Positions 6,199 through 16,282 of a DNA stretch of 22,404 bases are shown here, piece after piece (position 1 is the first letter of the stretch; each line of letters opens with the position of its first letter). The notes under the pieces were generated by a model, which worked only from the letters and a program-made list of their open reading frames with translations, ran no database searches and had not been told where the DNA came from. This stretch comes from a virus. The translations under genes and the position numbers were made by a program. The stretch lies in the IMG/VR virus record IMGVR_UViG_3300047478_000033, positions 1 through 22,404 of that record. One strand, written 5' to 3'.

Positions 6199-8541
6199 AT
6201 GTCTGTTTTCGAAAGCTCGTACAAGTCCTTACTACAAGGCGTATCTCAGCAGTTGCCTCGTGAGCGTCTACCTGGACAGGTCGGCTCTCAAGACAACATG
6301 CTCTCCGATCCAGTAACAAACATCCGTAGACGGCCTGGTGCACAGTTCCGGTACAGCATTGAGATGCCTGATGTAACTTCAGACTCAGTGCGTGCATGGT
6401 TCACTGATATAGGTGGATTCAAGGTGCATGTGCTCCTGAACACTGTCACAGGTAGCCTGAAGGTTCTCGATGAAGAGTATGAGCTTCTAGAGTACTTCCC
6501 CGACCAGACGTACCTACAGACCTCTGATGCTTCCCGTATCAGAACAACTACTGTAGGCGATGAGTTCTTTCTAGCTAACGTAGACAAGATTCCGAACGTA
6601 GTGGATAACACTGGCGGTATCAGTCCATCCCGTAGAGGGTACTTCTACATTGCTGCTGGCTCGTTCTCTCGTGGGTACTCTGTGACCATCACTACCAGTG
6701 TAGGGAACATCACAGCTACGTACACTACTCCGTCAGGCACTAATGCCGGTGATGCTGCTGCAAGTACCCCTGAGTACATTGCTACACAACTGGCTAATGC
6801 TCTGGATTCAAACAAGGCTACTGCAGGGCTTACTAAGGTAGTCCGCATTGCCTCGTACGTGTACGTAGAGGGGGCTACAACGACCTCAAACGTAGCGGTG
6901 AATACCAGCACAGGGACAACGTACATTCAAGTCTCCAAAGCCTCTTACACAGCCTTAGAGGGCAATCTCCCTGCTCAGCTTCCTTCGGATGCTGAAGGGT
7001 ACATTATGTCGGTAGGCTCTGTAGCCTCTCCACAGTACTTCAAGTACCAGCACAGCACTACCTCATGGATTGAGTCAGGTGACTGGAACTCTCCAGCGTA
7101 CATTGAGAACATGCCTATCTCCCTCACGTACGAGGATGGTGCCTGGGCTTTAGTTCTTGATGACTTCGAGGGTAGACTCTCAGGTGATGATAAGAGCAAT
7201 CCTGAGCACCGATTCATGACGCATGGTATCTCAGGTATTGGATCGTACCAGGGCAGGCTTGTACTGCTCTCAGGCCCTATGGTGTCTTTGAGTGCAAGCT
7301 CTAATGCTCGGTGGTTCTTCCGTACTACGGTGTCAAGTATTGTGGATAGTGACCCTGTTGAAATTGGTAGTACTGGTAACTCTAGTGCAAGCTATGAGTA
7401 CTGCAAGCCATTCAACAAAGACCTGCTCCTATTTAGTGAGTCTTACCAAGCTCTGATCCCTAGTGCCAGCACAGCACTTACTCCGCGTAATGCGTACGTG
7501 GTGCTTACGAGTACACACGAGACGAGCACACGCTCTGAGCCTGTATCGCTAGGCCGTACCTTGATGTACCCTATGCGCCGCTCAGAAGACTTCTTCGGTG
7601 TTATGGAGATGGTGCCTTCACAGTACACGGACTCTCAGTACATTAGCATTGACAGCACTCAGCATCTACCGAAGTACCTACCAGGCGATTGCCGGTTCTC
7701 TGTTAGCGCCACTGTGGATAACATGGTTCTGTTCGCTCCGTCTGGTGACAAGTACAGCTTGATTGTGCATGAGTACAGTTGGGATGCAGAGAGCAAGGTA
7801 CAACAAGCATGGCATCGTTGGACGTTCCCGTACGAAGTTGCTGGTGCGTACTTTACTAATGCCTTTGTGAATGTGCTGTTCGCTCAAAACGATCATATCG
7901 TAGGTTGCAGCATTGATCCTCGTGTCGGTGTGCTGACGTTCGATGCAGAGCGTAGACCCTTTAGTGACCTGTACGTCATCGCAGAGATCGTAGATAACGT
8001 GATCACCCTTCCTGATTGGATGCTTGACCTAGATCCAGACATCGCTACTAAGCTAGTGGCTGCAGTAGGTGCAGGCGATCTAGCAGGTGATAAGGTCGGC
8101 TTCACTGTAACCAGTCCTAGCACTCTACAGACTGTTCGCTCTTTCCCTTCAGGCTCTGTAGCAATCGGTGTGCCTTACACTTCGAGTATCTCTCCTAATC
8201 CTCCGATCATTAAAGATCAGAACGAGGTGGTGATTAGCTCGAATAAGCTCACTGTGCTACGGTACATGATCGGTACAAAGAACTCGTCTCAGTACGAGGT
8301 TACTGTGCGTGATGCTGCTGCTCCTGATGCTGGTTCTGAAGACGTAGCTACCCTTACATGGAGTAGCACTGAGCTAGACATCAATCGTGGTCGATACGCT
8401 AACGAGAGCATCTCTGTAGTACCATGTAGAACGAATGCACAGAGCACTACAGTTCTGATCAGTACAGATGGTACTGGTGAGTTAAATATCATTTCAATGG
8501 AGTACGTATGCAGGTACAACCAAAAGATCAAACGGAGATAA
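6199..8541 (+). CDS. Tail tubular protein B (nozzle), T7 gp12-like, 780 aa
   Basis: This large beta-rich protein forms the tail nozzle below gp11. Its length is close to T7 gp12 (794). The start ESSYKSLLQGVSQQLPRERL and the nearby GQVGSQDNMLSDPVTNIRRR (about residues 26-45) are the diagnostic N-terminal block of the family. The segment YEYCKPFNKDLLLFSESYQA (about 398-417) is another family-like block. The gene follows AAGAGG and overlaps the next gene by 34 bases. Tyrosine codons here again mostly sit in GTAC contexts. Confidence 0.95.
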   Translation: MSVFESSYKSLLQGVSQQLPRERLPGQVGSQDNMLSDPVTNIRRRPGAQFRYSIEMPDVTSDSVRAWFTDIGGFKVHVLLNTVTGSLKVLDEEYELLEYFPDQTYLQTSDASRIRTTTVGDEFFLANVDKIPNVVDNTGGISPSRRGYFYIAAGSFSRGYSVTITTSVGNITATYTTPSGTNAGDAAASTPEYIATQLANALDSNKATAGLTKVVRIASYVYVEGATTTSNVAVNTSTGTTYIQVSKASYTALEGNLPAQLPSDAEGYIMSVGSVASPQYFKYQHSTTSWIESGDWNSPAYIENMPISLTYEDGAWALVLDDFEGRLSGDDKSNPEHRFMTHGISGIGSYQGRLVLLSGPMVSLSASSNARWFFRTTVSSIVDSDPVEIGSTGNSSASYEYCKPFNKDLLLFSESYQALIPSASTALTPRNAYVVLTSTHETSTRSEPVSLGRTLMYPMRRSEDFFGVMEMVPSQYTDSQYISIDSTQHLPKYLPGDCRFSVSATVDNMVLFAPSGDKYSLIVHEYSWDAESKVQQAWHRWTFPYEVAGAYFTNAFVNVLFAQNDHIVGCSIDPRVGVLTFDAERRPFSDLYVIAEIVDNVITLPDWMLDLDPDIATKLVAAVGAGDLAGDKVGFTVTSPSTLQTVRSFPSGSVAIGVPYTSSISPNPPIIKDQNEVVISSNKLTVLRYMIGTKNSSQYEVTVRDAAAPDAGSEDVATLTWSSTELDINRGRYANESISVVPCRTNAQSTTVLISTDGTGELNIISMEYVCRYNQKIKRR

Positions 8542-8957
8542 CTCCCGCTGGTCGTAGGGCTGAAATCATGGCTCTGCAGCAGTACATGCAGGAACAGCCT
8601 GATCAAATTCAGCCTCCGGTTCTGCATCACTTTGCTCCAGGCATGTACGGCAGGGAGATTCTTCTCCCTGCTGGTTCGCTCACAATAGGCAAGATTCACA
8701 AGCACGCGCACTTGAACGTCATTAGTATGGGCAAGTGCAGAGTGCTTACTGAAGATGGGACGAAGACGTTTGAGGCTCCGTACACATTCGTGTCAAAGCC
8801 TGGAACTAAACGTGTTGTGTACGCTATAACTGACGTTGTATGGACAACGTGCCATTTAGCGAACAGCACAGACTTAGAAGAAATTGAAGCAGAGGTTATC
8901 GCTCCTAGTTACGAAGCGTTAGAACTATCTGCTACACACCTGGAGTTATCGTTATGA
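8508..8957 (+). CDS. Cupin-like phage protein, 149 aa
   Basis: The ATG at 8508 overlaps the end of the nozzle gene but has GGAG about 5 bases upstream, so this start is preferred over an internal ATG at 8569. Residues about 60-115 have a single cupin-like pattern: a GKIHKHAHLNV segment with the His-x-His metal-site spacing, then MGKCRVLTEDG, then PGTKRVVYAITDVVWTTCH. This would form a small beta-barrel with histidines able to bind a metal. It occupies the position of T7 gene 13, but gp13 is GNAT-like, so the two are not obviously related. Whether it is an enzyme, a virion component or an assembly factor is unknown. It overlaps the next gene by 4 bases (ATGA). Confidence 0.65.
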   Translation: MQVQPKDQTEITPAGRRAEIMALQQYMQEQPDQIQPPVLHHFAPGMYGREILLPAGSLTIGKIHKHAHLNVISMGKCRVLTEDGTKTFEAPYTFVSKPGTKRVVYAITDVVWTTCHLANSTDLEEIEAEVIAPSYEALELSATHLELSL

Positions 8958-9550
8958 CGTGGGCATTAGTTGCCGTAGGCACTGTTGCCGTGGGTACTGC
9001 AGTGCAGAGTGCATCTGCTTCGAACTCTGCAGTGGCTCAAGGTGCACGGGCCAGTATCCAACAGAACAAGCAGATCACTGCACAGAACGAGGCTTCTGTA
9101 GAAGCTAACCTAAAGAACACCGTACGTACTGGATATCGTGTAGGTATTTTGAATGTACAGCAAGCTCAGATGAATCGTGAAGCTATTCAAAAGGGCTTTG
9201 ACATCTCTGCAGCACAAGTTAATGCATTCGGAGCTGTTGATGCTAATCAAGCCGCTGTAGGAGCTATCGGGGCAAGTGCTCAGGCTGTGTTGAATGATGT
9301 GCGTATGCGTGCTGGTGAAGCGCAAGCTCAGAACCTTGAAGATTGGCAGATTCAGAAATTCAACTTTAACAACCAGCTTGCTGATCTTGTATTCCAAGGT
9401 ACCTCAGCTCTTAGTGGCTCTCAAGCTGCTACTGAGTTCGATGCTCCTAGCACTGGTGAAACAGTCAAGTCAGCTCTTGTGGCTGGCACTATTGCAGCTA
9501 CTACCATGTACGCTACATCACAGTTCAAGTTAGGTGCAGGAGGTAAGTAA
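8954..9550 (+). CDS. Internal virion protein, T7 gp14-like, 198 aa
   Basis: Size (T7 gp14 196 aa), order (before two very large internal proteins) and composition identify it. There is a hydrophobic N-terminal segment (about residues 3-20, LVAVGTVAVGTAV), then a long Ala/Gln/Asn-rich helical region with QQAQMNREAIQ and QAQNLEDWQIQK. In T7, gp14 leaves the capsid and inserts in the outer membrane as the first part of the DNA ejection conduit. The start overlaps the cupin gene stop as ATGA. The last base of its stop is the first base of the next start (TAATG). Confidence 0.85.
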   Translation: MTWALVAVGTVAVGTAVQSASASNSAVAQGARASIQQNKQITAQNEASVEANLKNTVRTGYRVGILNVQQAQMNREAIQKGFDISAAQVNAFGAVDANQAAVGAIGASAQAVLNDVRMRAGEAQAQNLEDWQIQKFNFNNQLADLVFQGTSALSGSQAATEFDAPSTGETVKSALVAGTIAATTMYATSQFKLGAGGK

Positions 9551-12222
9551 TGGTAGAACGTGTATCAAAGCCTGTTGATTTTAATACAGGCCGACAAACT
9601 CAAGTGCAGTCTGCTGGTGGTGGCATTGCACCTATGCGTGTACAAGGTACGTCTCGTGAGATTTATGTAGATCAAGGGCGAATGAGTTCTTTGGGTTCCC
9701 TCATTGGTAAGTCTATGACTGAGGTCGGGGTAGCTGCGTTTGATCGTGCTACTACCGATGCATACCTAAAGGGCGCTGCACAGTTAGGTAAGGTAGAGTC
9801 TGAAGCTGATCTAGAGACAGACCCACTTACCAGTAACTGGACTAAGGCTGGCTACCGAGACTCAGCATTCAAGCTCGCACATGCTGCTGAGCTGAACAAG
9901 CTGAACACCGAGATGGAAGACCTACGTACGCAGAGCCTAGATGTGTTCGATGCCCGTATGCAAGAGTTCAGAGGTAAGATGGTTAGTCAGCTAGATGGTA
10001 TGTCATCGCAGGCTCGGCAACAAGCGGTCTCCCAACTAGCAAGCACTCAAGAGCTGGCGTACAATGCGTACACACGCGAGCATAAGAACTACACTACTGG
10101 TGTAGATGCCTCTGCTGCTAACGCCTCCTTTAACACTGTCTTTAATATGCTTCAGGATGCCCGTACAAAGGGCACGCCTCAAGAGTACATGAATGCTACT
10201 AAGGCCGTGCTGGACAACGTAACAGGGCTGTACACAAATAAAAGACTACCACAGAATATCCGTGATAACCTTGTGTACGATGCTGCTAGGATGGCTATTG
10301 AGTCAGGTGATACTGCACTGTGGGGAGCTATGAAACAGCTTCCTTATGACACAGGCGATGGTACTACATCTCCTCTGTTAGATAGACTCCCGTACCAAAT
10401 GCAAACTAAGCTGGCTGACATAGCTCGTCAAGCTCAACAGAGCAGCATGACTGATGCAAAGATGGGGTACCTGGACACGTTAGCTAAGGTCGATGCAGCT
10501 ATGGCTACAGGTCAACCTATTGATGTAGCTAGTACTAAGGCTTTGCTAGATCAGGGTGTGAACAATAAGTGGATCACTGCTGGGGCGTATCACGCTAGCT
10601 TGCAGAGCATGTACATTGCTGTTGACAAGCAGAAGGGTGGTGCTGCGATTATCCAGAACTACCAGACCTCTGTAGTCGGTGATGCTGACTTAGCCGGTAA
10701 GACTAAGAAGGAAGTGCGTGATGCTTGGGTATCTCAGTTGTACCGCTCTGGTAAGTCTGATGATCAAGTGATTGATGCTCTAATTGTGAATGGTACTAAG
10801 GTAGGCAATGTGGAGTCTCTGGAACTGGTAGGTGCAAGTGTTAAGCCTATCATGCAGAAGCTATCATCTGCTGATGCTGCTCCTCTTAACGAGGTAGAGA
10901 ATGCTCGCCTATCTAAGGTGCTCACTACGCTGAACGAACTCACTGTGCAGAACAAGCAAGGTGCTGTTGCAGCTATGCTGTCAGGTATGCCTGAAGAGCA
11001 ACGCGTGTTCATGGAAACTGTACGCACTAAGGTAGCTGGTGGTATCCTGAACGATACTGCTATTCGTGAGGCTGGTTCGCAACTGCGTGCTGCTTCTACG
11101 ATGTCTGCTAAGGATCGTGCTGCGTTGTACGAGAATCAATCTAAGGATGATTCTACGAAAGTACAAGACCTTGTTAAGGGTGGTTTCACAAGCTGGCTAG
11201 GCACTAAGTTCACACTGGGTGCTCAAGGTGACTTGCGTTCACAACTCGTAACACAACGTAGCACTGGTGTAATGGCTACTGCTATGCTAGAAGAGATGCG
11301 TTCTCTAGGCGTAGCTAACCCAGGCACTACTGCTGATGTACGATTCAATGTAGCTATGGCTAACGTGTCACAACGTCTAGTACCTACTGGAGACTACCAG
11401 ATGCTTATGCCTAAGGGCGTAAGTGTTCAACAGTTCTTTGGTGTCGATGCTACGCAAAGTAATGAACGTGTTGGACAAGCTCTTCAAGGCATTGCTAAGA
11501 AGATTCCTGAGTTCAAGGATAAGGCACTGTACTTCACACCTGGTGTTGATGGTCGTGTGCAGATTGATGCGTGGAGCAAGGATCGTGGTGAAGAGGGTGC
11601 AGCAATGTTCCAGTCATTCACGGTCGAGGCTTCACAAGTCAAAGAAGAACTCAAGGGTATGGATGCTAATCTAGCTGAGAAGTCTAAGCGTATCTTTGGT
11701 GATGGTAAGACGTTCACTCAAGGTGCTGCCTCTGTGACATTCAATGGCATGTCTAGTACGACAGTTGACCCTAACGCTATGTATCGGTTCCGTAGTAACC
11801 TAGTGAAGAGTGAAGGTGTACGGGATACTGTGTACAAGGACTCGCAAGGTAATCCTACTGCTGGTGTTGGTGTAGCTAATGAGTTCATGCCTAAGCCAGG
11901 TCCTGATGGTAAGATCAGTCAACAAGACATCAACCTATCGTTTGCTAAAGCATCTGACGCTGCAGCTAATGCTGCTGTGAAGATTCAGAATCAAACTGGT
12001 CTACGTGGTGATAAGTGGTTCATGCTAGTAGGTGAGCTTGCGTATCAATCAGGCCCAGGCTTCGCTGCGCTACCGCAGTATCAGGGTATGTTAAGTGCGA
12101 TCCGTACAGGTGATGTAGCTACAGCTACTGCAGCTTTGCAGAAGACTCCAGCGTACCGTATGTCTGGACCAGAGCGTAAGACGCATTACGAGCGATTGCT
12201 TAGCACTGCGATGAATAATTGA
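9550..12222 (+). CDS. Internal virion protein with C-terminal GH24 lysozyme domain (phiKMV gp36-like), 890 aa
   Basis: This ejected internal protein holds the position of T7 gp15 and carries a peptidoglycan-cleaving domain at its C-terminus. The catalytic triad of T4-type lysozymes is visible: E755 in LVKSEGVRD, D764 in VYKDSQG and T770 in NPTAGVGV. The E-8-D-5-T spacing is exact. The preceding 740 residues are mostly helical and Gln/Ala-rich, as in gp15-like proteins. phiKMV gp36 has the same layout (about 898 aa), whereas T7 carries a transglycosylase on gp16 instead. The enzyme would open the wall locally for the ejection tube. A strong AGGAGG lies at 9538-9543. Confidence 0.92.
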   Translation: MVERVSKPVDFNTGRQTQVQSAGGGIAPMRVQGTSREIYVDQGRMSSLGSLIGKSMTEVGVAAFDRATTDAYLKGAAQLGKVESEADLETDPLTSNWTKAGYRDSAFKLAHAAELNKLNTEMEDLRTQSLDVFDARMQEFRGKMVSQLDGMSSQARQQAVSQLASTQELAYNAYTREHKNYTTGVDASAANASFNTVFNMLQDARTKGTPQEYMNATKAVLDNVTGLYTNKRLPQNIRDNLVYDAARMAIESGDTALWGAMKQLPYDTGDGTTSPLLDRLPYQMQTKLADIARQAQQSSMTDAKMGYLDTLAKVDAAMATGQPIDVASTKALLDQGVNNKWITAGAYHASLQSMYIAVDKQKGGAAIIQNYQTSVVGDADLAGKTKKEVRDAWVSQLYRSGKSDDQVIDALIVNGTKVGNVESLELVGASVKPIMQKLSSADAAPLNEVENARLSKVLTTLNELTVQNKQGAVAAMLSGMPEEQRVFMETVRTKVAGGILNDTAIREAGSQLRAASTMSAKDRAALYENQSKDDSTKVQDLVKGGFTSWLGTKFTLGAQGDLRSQLVTQRSTGVMATAMLEEMRSLGVANPGTTADVRFNVAMANVSQRLVPTGDYQMLMPKGVSVQQFFGVDATQSNERVGQALQGIAKKIPEFKDKALYFTPGVDGRVQIDAWSKDRGEEGAAMFQSFTVEASQVKEELKGMDANLAEKSKRIFGDGKTFTQGAASVTFNGMSSTTVDPNAMYRFRSNLVKSEGVRDTVYKDSQGNPTAGVGVANEFMPKPGPDGKISQQDINLSFAKASDAAANAAVKIQNQTGLRGDKWFMLVGELAYQSGPGFAALPQYQGMLSAIRTGDVATATAALQKTPAYRMSGPERKTHYERLLSTAMNN

Positions 12223-12232
12223 AAGGATAGTA

Positions 12233-15178
12233 ATGGCTGAAATTGCACCAGCATTAGGGCAGACCCTAGAGGCTGCTCAAGGTGCGGCAATTCGAGCTGA
12301 AGCTAACAGAGAGCGTGCCAGTCCCCTTGTAGGGGCTGGTGCTGCTGTCTCTGGATGGGCTACATCGGATGTGTACCGCTGGATCACTAAGCCGGACTTC
12401 GGTGCTGCTGATCCGAACTTCGATGCTCAGACGAGTATCAATCAAGTACCATTCAACCTGAATGACGATGACCGAGAGTTCCTCTTGAAGAGCAACAACT
12501 CGGAGTCTTGGCAGTACAACCTGAAGGCTATCCAAGACCAGCGTGAACGATACAAGGCTATGGGAGACTCTCCTATTACCTCGTTCATGGTCGGTATGAT
12601 TGACCCTGTGTACCTTGCTGCTGATGCCGCTTCATTCGGTGCAGCTAGGTTCGTTACTGCAGGTAGGGCTGCAAAGGCCGCTGTAGGGGCTACAGGAGCC
12701 GCAGGAGCATCTCTGGCTATCTCAGGTATAGCAAGTGAAGTTCGCCCTGTAGGGACGCAGGAAATCATTCTGGACGCATTGTTCAATGCTGGTGCTACTG
12801 GTGTGGCTGCTGGTATAGGTGGACAGCTCCGTAAGGTCGATAATGACTTTAATGGGGATGTGCTACAGAGCACGCTACAGAAGCCTGCTCCTGCCGGTAT
12901 CACAGGTAGTCTAGATAATGCTGCTACGGTAGCTGAGACACAGGCTCGTACACTGTCAGAGAAGTTCGCTGATGGTTTGTCATGGAGTGTGCACTCGTCA
13001 CTGTCTAAGTACGATCCTGCTCTAGCTGATCGTCTCGTAAGCAACATTCGCTCTAAGTCGGTTTCTGCTGAAGATGAAATCTTCGGTATCCGTAGAGAAC
13101 TAAGTACAGCACAGTTCGAATTTGAAGACCTACTGAAGGGTGCTTTGGATGAACGTGGTGCAGGGATCATGGCGCGTATCTTCAAGAAGGACGCTACGAA
13201 GATTCAGCGTGACCTTGAGAACGAAGTAGCTATGGAGATGTGGCGTAGGGAGAGTCTCGTTAACCGTGGACTTGAAGTCACTCCAGCCAATGTGAATCCT
13301 CGCGTTACAGCGATTGCTGATGCTCTGGATAAAGTGAACGCTCTGGCTGCTGACACACTACGTAAGTCTGGTGTAGAAGGTGCTGAGCAGATCGTACCTC
13401 GTTCAGGCTGGTTCAGTCGTTCGTGGAACGCTTCTAAGTACAACGATGTAGTAGAAGCCTTGACTCGTTCAGGCAAGACCCTACAGGAAGCTGAGAAAGC
13501 TGTGAAGGGTCTTGTGACTCGTTCATTGCGTCTAGCTAATGCGGACATGCCTGATGAGGTTGCTAAGGATATTGCAGCTAGCACAATCAATCGTATGAAG
13601 CGTAAGGGTGAGCACGCTGATCCTATTTTCTTCACACGTAAGGATAGTGCTGAGTACAATGCCTTCCGAGACATTATGCGTGAGGAAGGTGTTCCTGAGG
13701 AACGTATCACTCGTGCATTGGATTACCTCACAGGTGCTAAGGCTGAGAAGGGTAAAGCTGCATTCTTAAAGCATCGTGTTGATTTAGATTACCGTGCTGC
13801 TCTTGATGTTAATGGGCAGATGTTCCGTGTAGTGGATATGTTCGACACTGGACTCACTACGATCACAGAACGATACCTGGATGGTGTAGCTGGTAAGGCT
13901 GGCTTTGCTCGTGCAGGTATGAACTCTGAGAAGGCTATTCAGCAATTCCGTGATGAGTTAGTTCAGAAGATGCGTGCTAAGGAAACTGATCCTAATGTAA
14001 TCGCTCGGGAAGAGAAGCTCATTGACAATACGATCCAACATCTCCAGGGTAAACCTGCTGGTGAGGAGATGAGTCAGATCGTACGCTTAGGACAGTCCTG
14101 GGCAAGGTCTGTAGCTCTAAGTGCTTCAGGTCTATGGCAGGTTACTGAGTATGCTCCAGCAATGGCACACTACGGTGCAATTAAAACACTGAAGTACGCT
14201 ATGCAGGAACTGCCTGTACTACGGAAGCTCTTTACAAAGATCAGTGAGAACGCTGGCACCAGTACTAAGCTGAAAGATATCTTAGCTCGTAGTGCGTACC
14301 AGGACACACGTATTCGTCCGTTCATTCAACGATTCGAAGATGGCTTTGCCATTCCCGAGTCCGAGATGGCCTTAATGAAGATGCAGCAAGCATCTCAATT
14401 AGTCCCGTACTTTAATGCTATGAAGTACGTACAGCACCACCAGTCTCGTGTTATTGCGAATCTAGTAATAGACCGAATTTCTGACGCTGTGCGTGGTGAT
14501 GCTAGAGCATTCAAGAACTTAGAGAAGTACGGACTGTCCACGGATATAATGGAGAGCTTACGCTCTGACATTACAAAGTACGGATTAGATACCGCTAAGT
14601 GGACTGATGGCACTTGGGAAGCAGTACGCCCTGTGTTCATTAAGATGATGGATGAGAGTGTTCTTAAGGCTCGCTTAGGTGAGACTCCAGCATTCGCTGC
14701 GTTTGATAACGTAGGGAAGTTCCTGTTCAGTTTCCGTAGCTTTACCTTAGCTGCACATAATAAGATTTTAATGGGTACTGCAGGCCGTGATGGTTTCGGT
14801 CCCCTTGCCTTAATTATGATGTGGCAGTTCCCTCTAGCGATGATCGCTACACAAGCTAATGAAGTTGCACGTGGTAGAGAGCCTCTAGAAATGGATAAGC
14901 TCGCTGCTAAGGCTGTAGGTCAAGTAGGCTCGTTAGGACTTCTATCTGAAGTTGCTAAGGTGTTTACAGGTGAGTCCCGTCAATGGGGTAGCCCTGGCCT
15001 GATTGCTTTAGATCGTAGTATCTCGTTCCTAGGAACAGGTGCTGCAGCTATCAAAGCTGAGATGAATGGCGATGATGCAAACTGGGGTAAGGTAGGAGCT
15101 GCTGCTATGGCTGTTACACCTGTACTCGGCATGGCTCCTTTGAGCGGTGCTTTACAAACTCTTTTGAAGACGGATTAA
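12233..15178 (+). CDS. Largest internal virion protein, T7 gp16 / phiKMV gp37-like, 981 aa
   Basis: This third ejection protein spans the inner membrane during infection in T7-type phages. Position, great length and two hydrophobic stretches support the call: an Ala/Gly-rich one near residues 145-170 and GFGPLALIMMWQFPLAMIAT near 853-872. No lytic transglycosylase motif was seen at the N-terminus, which explains why it is shorter than T7 gp16 (1318). The lysozyme function sits on the preceding protein. SLGLLSEVAKVFTGESRQWG and the Ala/Gly-rich tail resemble the C-termini of gp16-like proteins. AAAGGA precedes the ATG. Confidence 0.88.
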   Translation: MAEIAPALGQTLEAAQGAAIRAEANRERASPLVGAGAAVSGWATSDVYRWITKPDFGAADPNFDAQTSINQVPFNLNDDDREFLLKSNNSESWQYNLKAIQDQRERYKAMGDSPITSFMVGMIDPVYLAADAASFGAARFVTAGRAAKAAVGATGAAGASLAISGIASEVRPVGTQEIILDALFNAGATGVAAGIGGQLRKVDNDFNGDVLQSTLQKPAPAGITGSLDNAATVAETQARTLSEKFADGLSWSVHSSLSKYDPALADRLVSNIRSKSVSAEDEIFGIRRELSTAQFEFEDLLKGALDERGAGIMARIFKKDATKIQRDLENEVAMEMWRRESLVNRGLEVTPANVNPRVTAIADALDKVNALAADTLRKSGVEGAEQIVPRSGWFSRSWNASKYNDVVEALTRSGKTLQEAEKAVKGLVTRSLRLANADMPDEVAKDIAASTINRMKRKGEHADPIFFTRKDSAEYNAFRDIMREEGVPEERITRALDYLTGAKAEKGKAAFLKHRVDLDYRAALDVNGQMFRVVDMFDTGLTTITERYLDGVAGKAGFARAGMNSEKAIQQFRDELVQKMRAKETDPNVIAREEKLIDNTIQHLQGKPAGEEMSQIVRLGQSWARSVALSASGLWQVTEYAPAMAHYGAIKTLKYAMQELPVLRKLFTKISENAGTSTKLKDILARSAYQDTRIRPFIQRFEDGFAIPESEMALMKMQQASQLVPYFNAMKYVQHHQSRVIANLVIDRISDAVRGDARAFKNLEKYGLSTDIMESLRSDITKYGLDTAKWTDGTWEAVRPVFIKMMDESVLKARLGETPAFAAFDNVGKFLFSFRSFTLAAHNKILMGTAGRDGFGPLALIMMWQFPLAMIATQANEVARGREPLEMDKLAAKAVGQVGSLGLLSEVAKVFTGESRQWGSPGLIALDRSISFLGTGAAAIKAEMNGDDANWGKVGAAAMAVTPVLGMAPLSGALQTLLKTD

Positions 15179-15180
15179 AT

Positions 15181-16272
15181 ATGTCATTTTACAGTACTCA
15201 GCGTGCAGTCTCTGATGGCACGCTGGTGCTGCTACCTATCAGCATTGAATACTTTGATCGCTCTGAGATCACTGTGTTCTTTGACGAGTTACCGACTACA
15301 GAAGGCGTAGATTGGAACTGGGTAGGCAGCACAGATCATACCCTGTCGTTCCCGTCTCCAGGTGTGCCTAATGGCGTAGAAGTCCTGGTAGCACGTAACA
15401 CAGATATTTCAGACGTACGGCACATTTTTGTTGATGGTGCGGCATTTCTTGATGAAACGATGGATGAGAATTTTAGACAGATTCTCCACGTTGTTCAAGA
15501 AGCTAAGGAACGCTTAGGTTTATCAGACATTTTCAATGATCTGAATATGCACGGGTACCGTATTCGTAACATAGGTACGGCTGTAGACGATACAGATGCT
15601 CTATCTTTCGCTCAGTACAAAGCTGATGCAGACGGTGCATGGACTGCACGTGCTCAAGCTGTTGTCGCTAAGGATGCCGCTGTTCTAGCGAAGACTGCAG
15701 CTGAAACAGCAGAGGCTAATGCAGAACTTGCTGAGACGAATGCAGAGACAGCTCAAGGGCTGGCTGAAGATGCTAGGGATGCAGCTATCGTTGCAAAGAA
15801 TGCAGCTGAAGCAGCTAGCACAAATCCATACGTACTTGCAGTTGGTTCGGATTTACTGGAGCCTAACTCTGAGATTGAAACTGTAGCGACACACATTGCT
15901 AATGTTGATTTAGTAGGTACAAACATTAGCGATATTCAACAAGTAGCTACAAACCTTGCCCCTATTTTAGCAGCTCCTGCGGAGGCAGATGCTGCTGCCG
16001 CTAGTGCAGCTGCTGCGTTGGCTTCTGAAAATAAAGCAAACGAGTGGGCTGAAAAAACCTCTGGCCCTGTAGAAGGTTCTGAGTACAGTGCTAAGTACTG
16101 GGCAGAGCAAGCAGCCGCTTCAACCTCAGGGCAGTTCTACGAAGGCAGTAATACTGTCACCGTGAATAAGACTATTGTAAATGGTAAGAACGCTATGACC
16201 CCAGGCCCTATTACAGTGGCTAACGGTCCTTCAGTAGTTGTAGAGTCCGGCGCGGTCTGGACAATTGTATAA
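15181..16272 (+). CDS. Tail fibre protein with T7 gp17-type N-terminal domain, 363 aa
   Basis: Residues 1-115 match the phage T7 tail-fibre attachment domain: a beta-rich opening, the VEVLVARNTDISD segment, then FVDGAAFLDETMDENFRQI and the helix LHVVQEAKERLGL. Residues about 145-210 are an alanine-rich heptad-like coiled coil (TAETAEANAELAETNAETAQ). The C-terminal segment (ITVANGPSVVVESGAVWTIV) resembles short end domains of fibres that do not bind the receptor themselves. It is much shorter than T7 gp17 (553). Together with the Mtd-like gene that follows, this suggests it is the shaft or adaptor, while receptor recognition lies on the variable protein. That division of labour is inferred. 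Confidence 0.9.
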   Translation: MSFYSTQRAVSDGTLVLLPISIEYFDRSEITVFFDELPTTEGVDWNWVGSTDHTLSFPSPGVPNGVEVLVARNTDISDVRHIFVDGAAFLDETMDENFRQILHVVQEAKERLGLSDIFNDLNMHGYRIRNIGTAVDDTDALSFAQYKADADGAWTARAQAVVAKDAAVLAKTAAETAEANAELAETNAETAQGLAEDARDAAIVAKNAAEAASTNPYVLAVGSDLLEPNSEIETVATHIANVDLVGTNISDIQQVATNLAPILAAPAEADAAAASAAAALASENKANEWAEKTSGPVEGSEYSAKYWAEQAAASTSGQFYEGSNTVTVNKTIVNGKNAMTPGPITVANGPSVVVESGAVWTIV

Positions 16273-16282
16273 AGGGTATTAA

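Noticed and set aside
12442-13185. 247-codon antisense frame in the large internal virion gene
   Set aside because: Shadow of the coding bias of the sense gene. Ser/Arg-rich and without recognisable domains.
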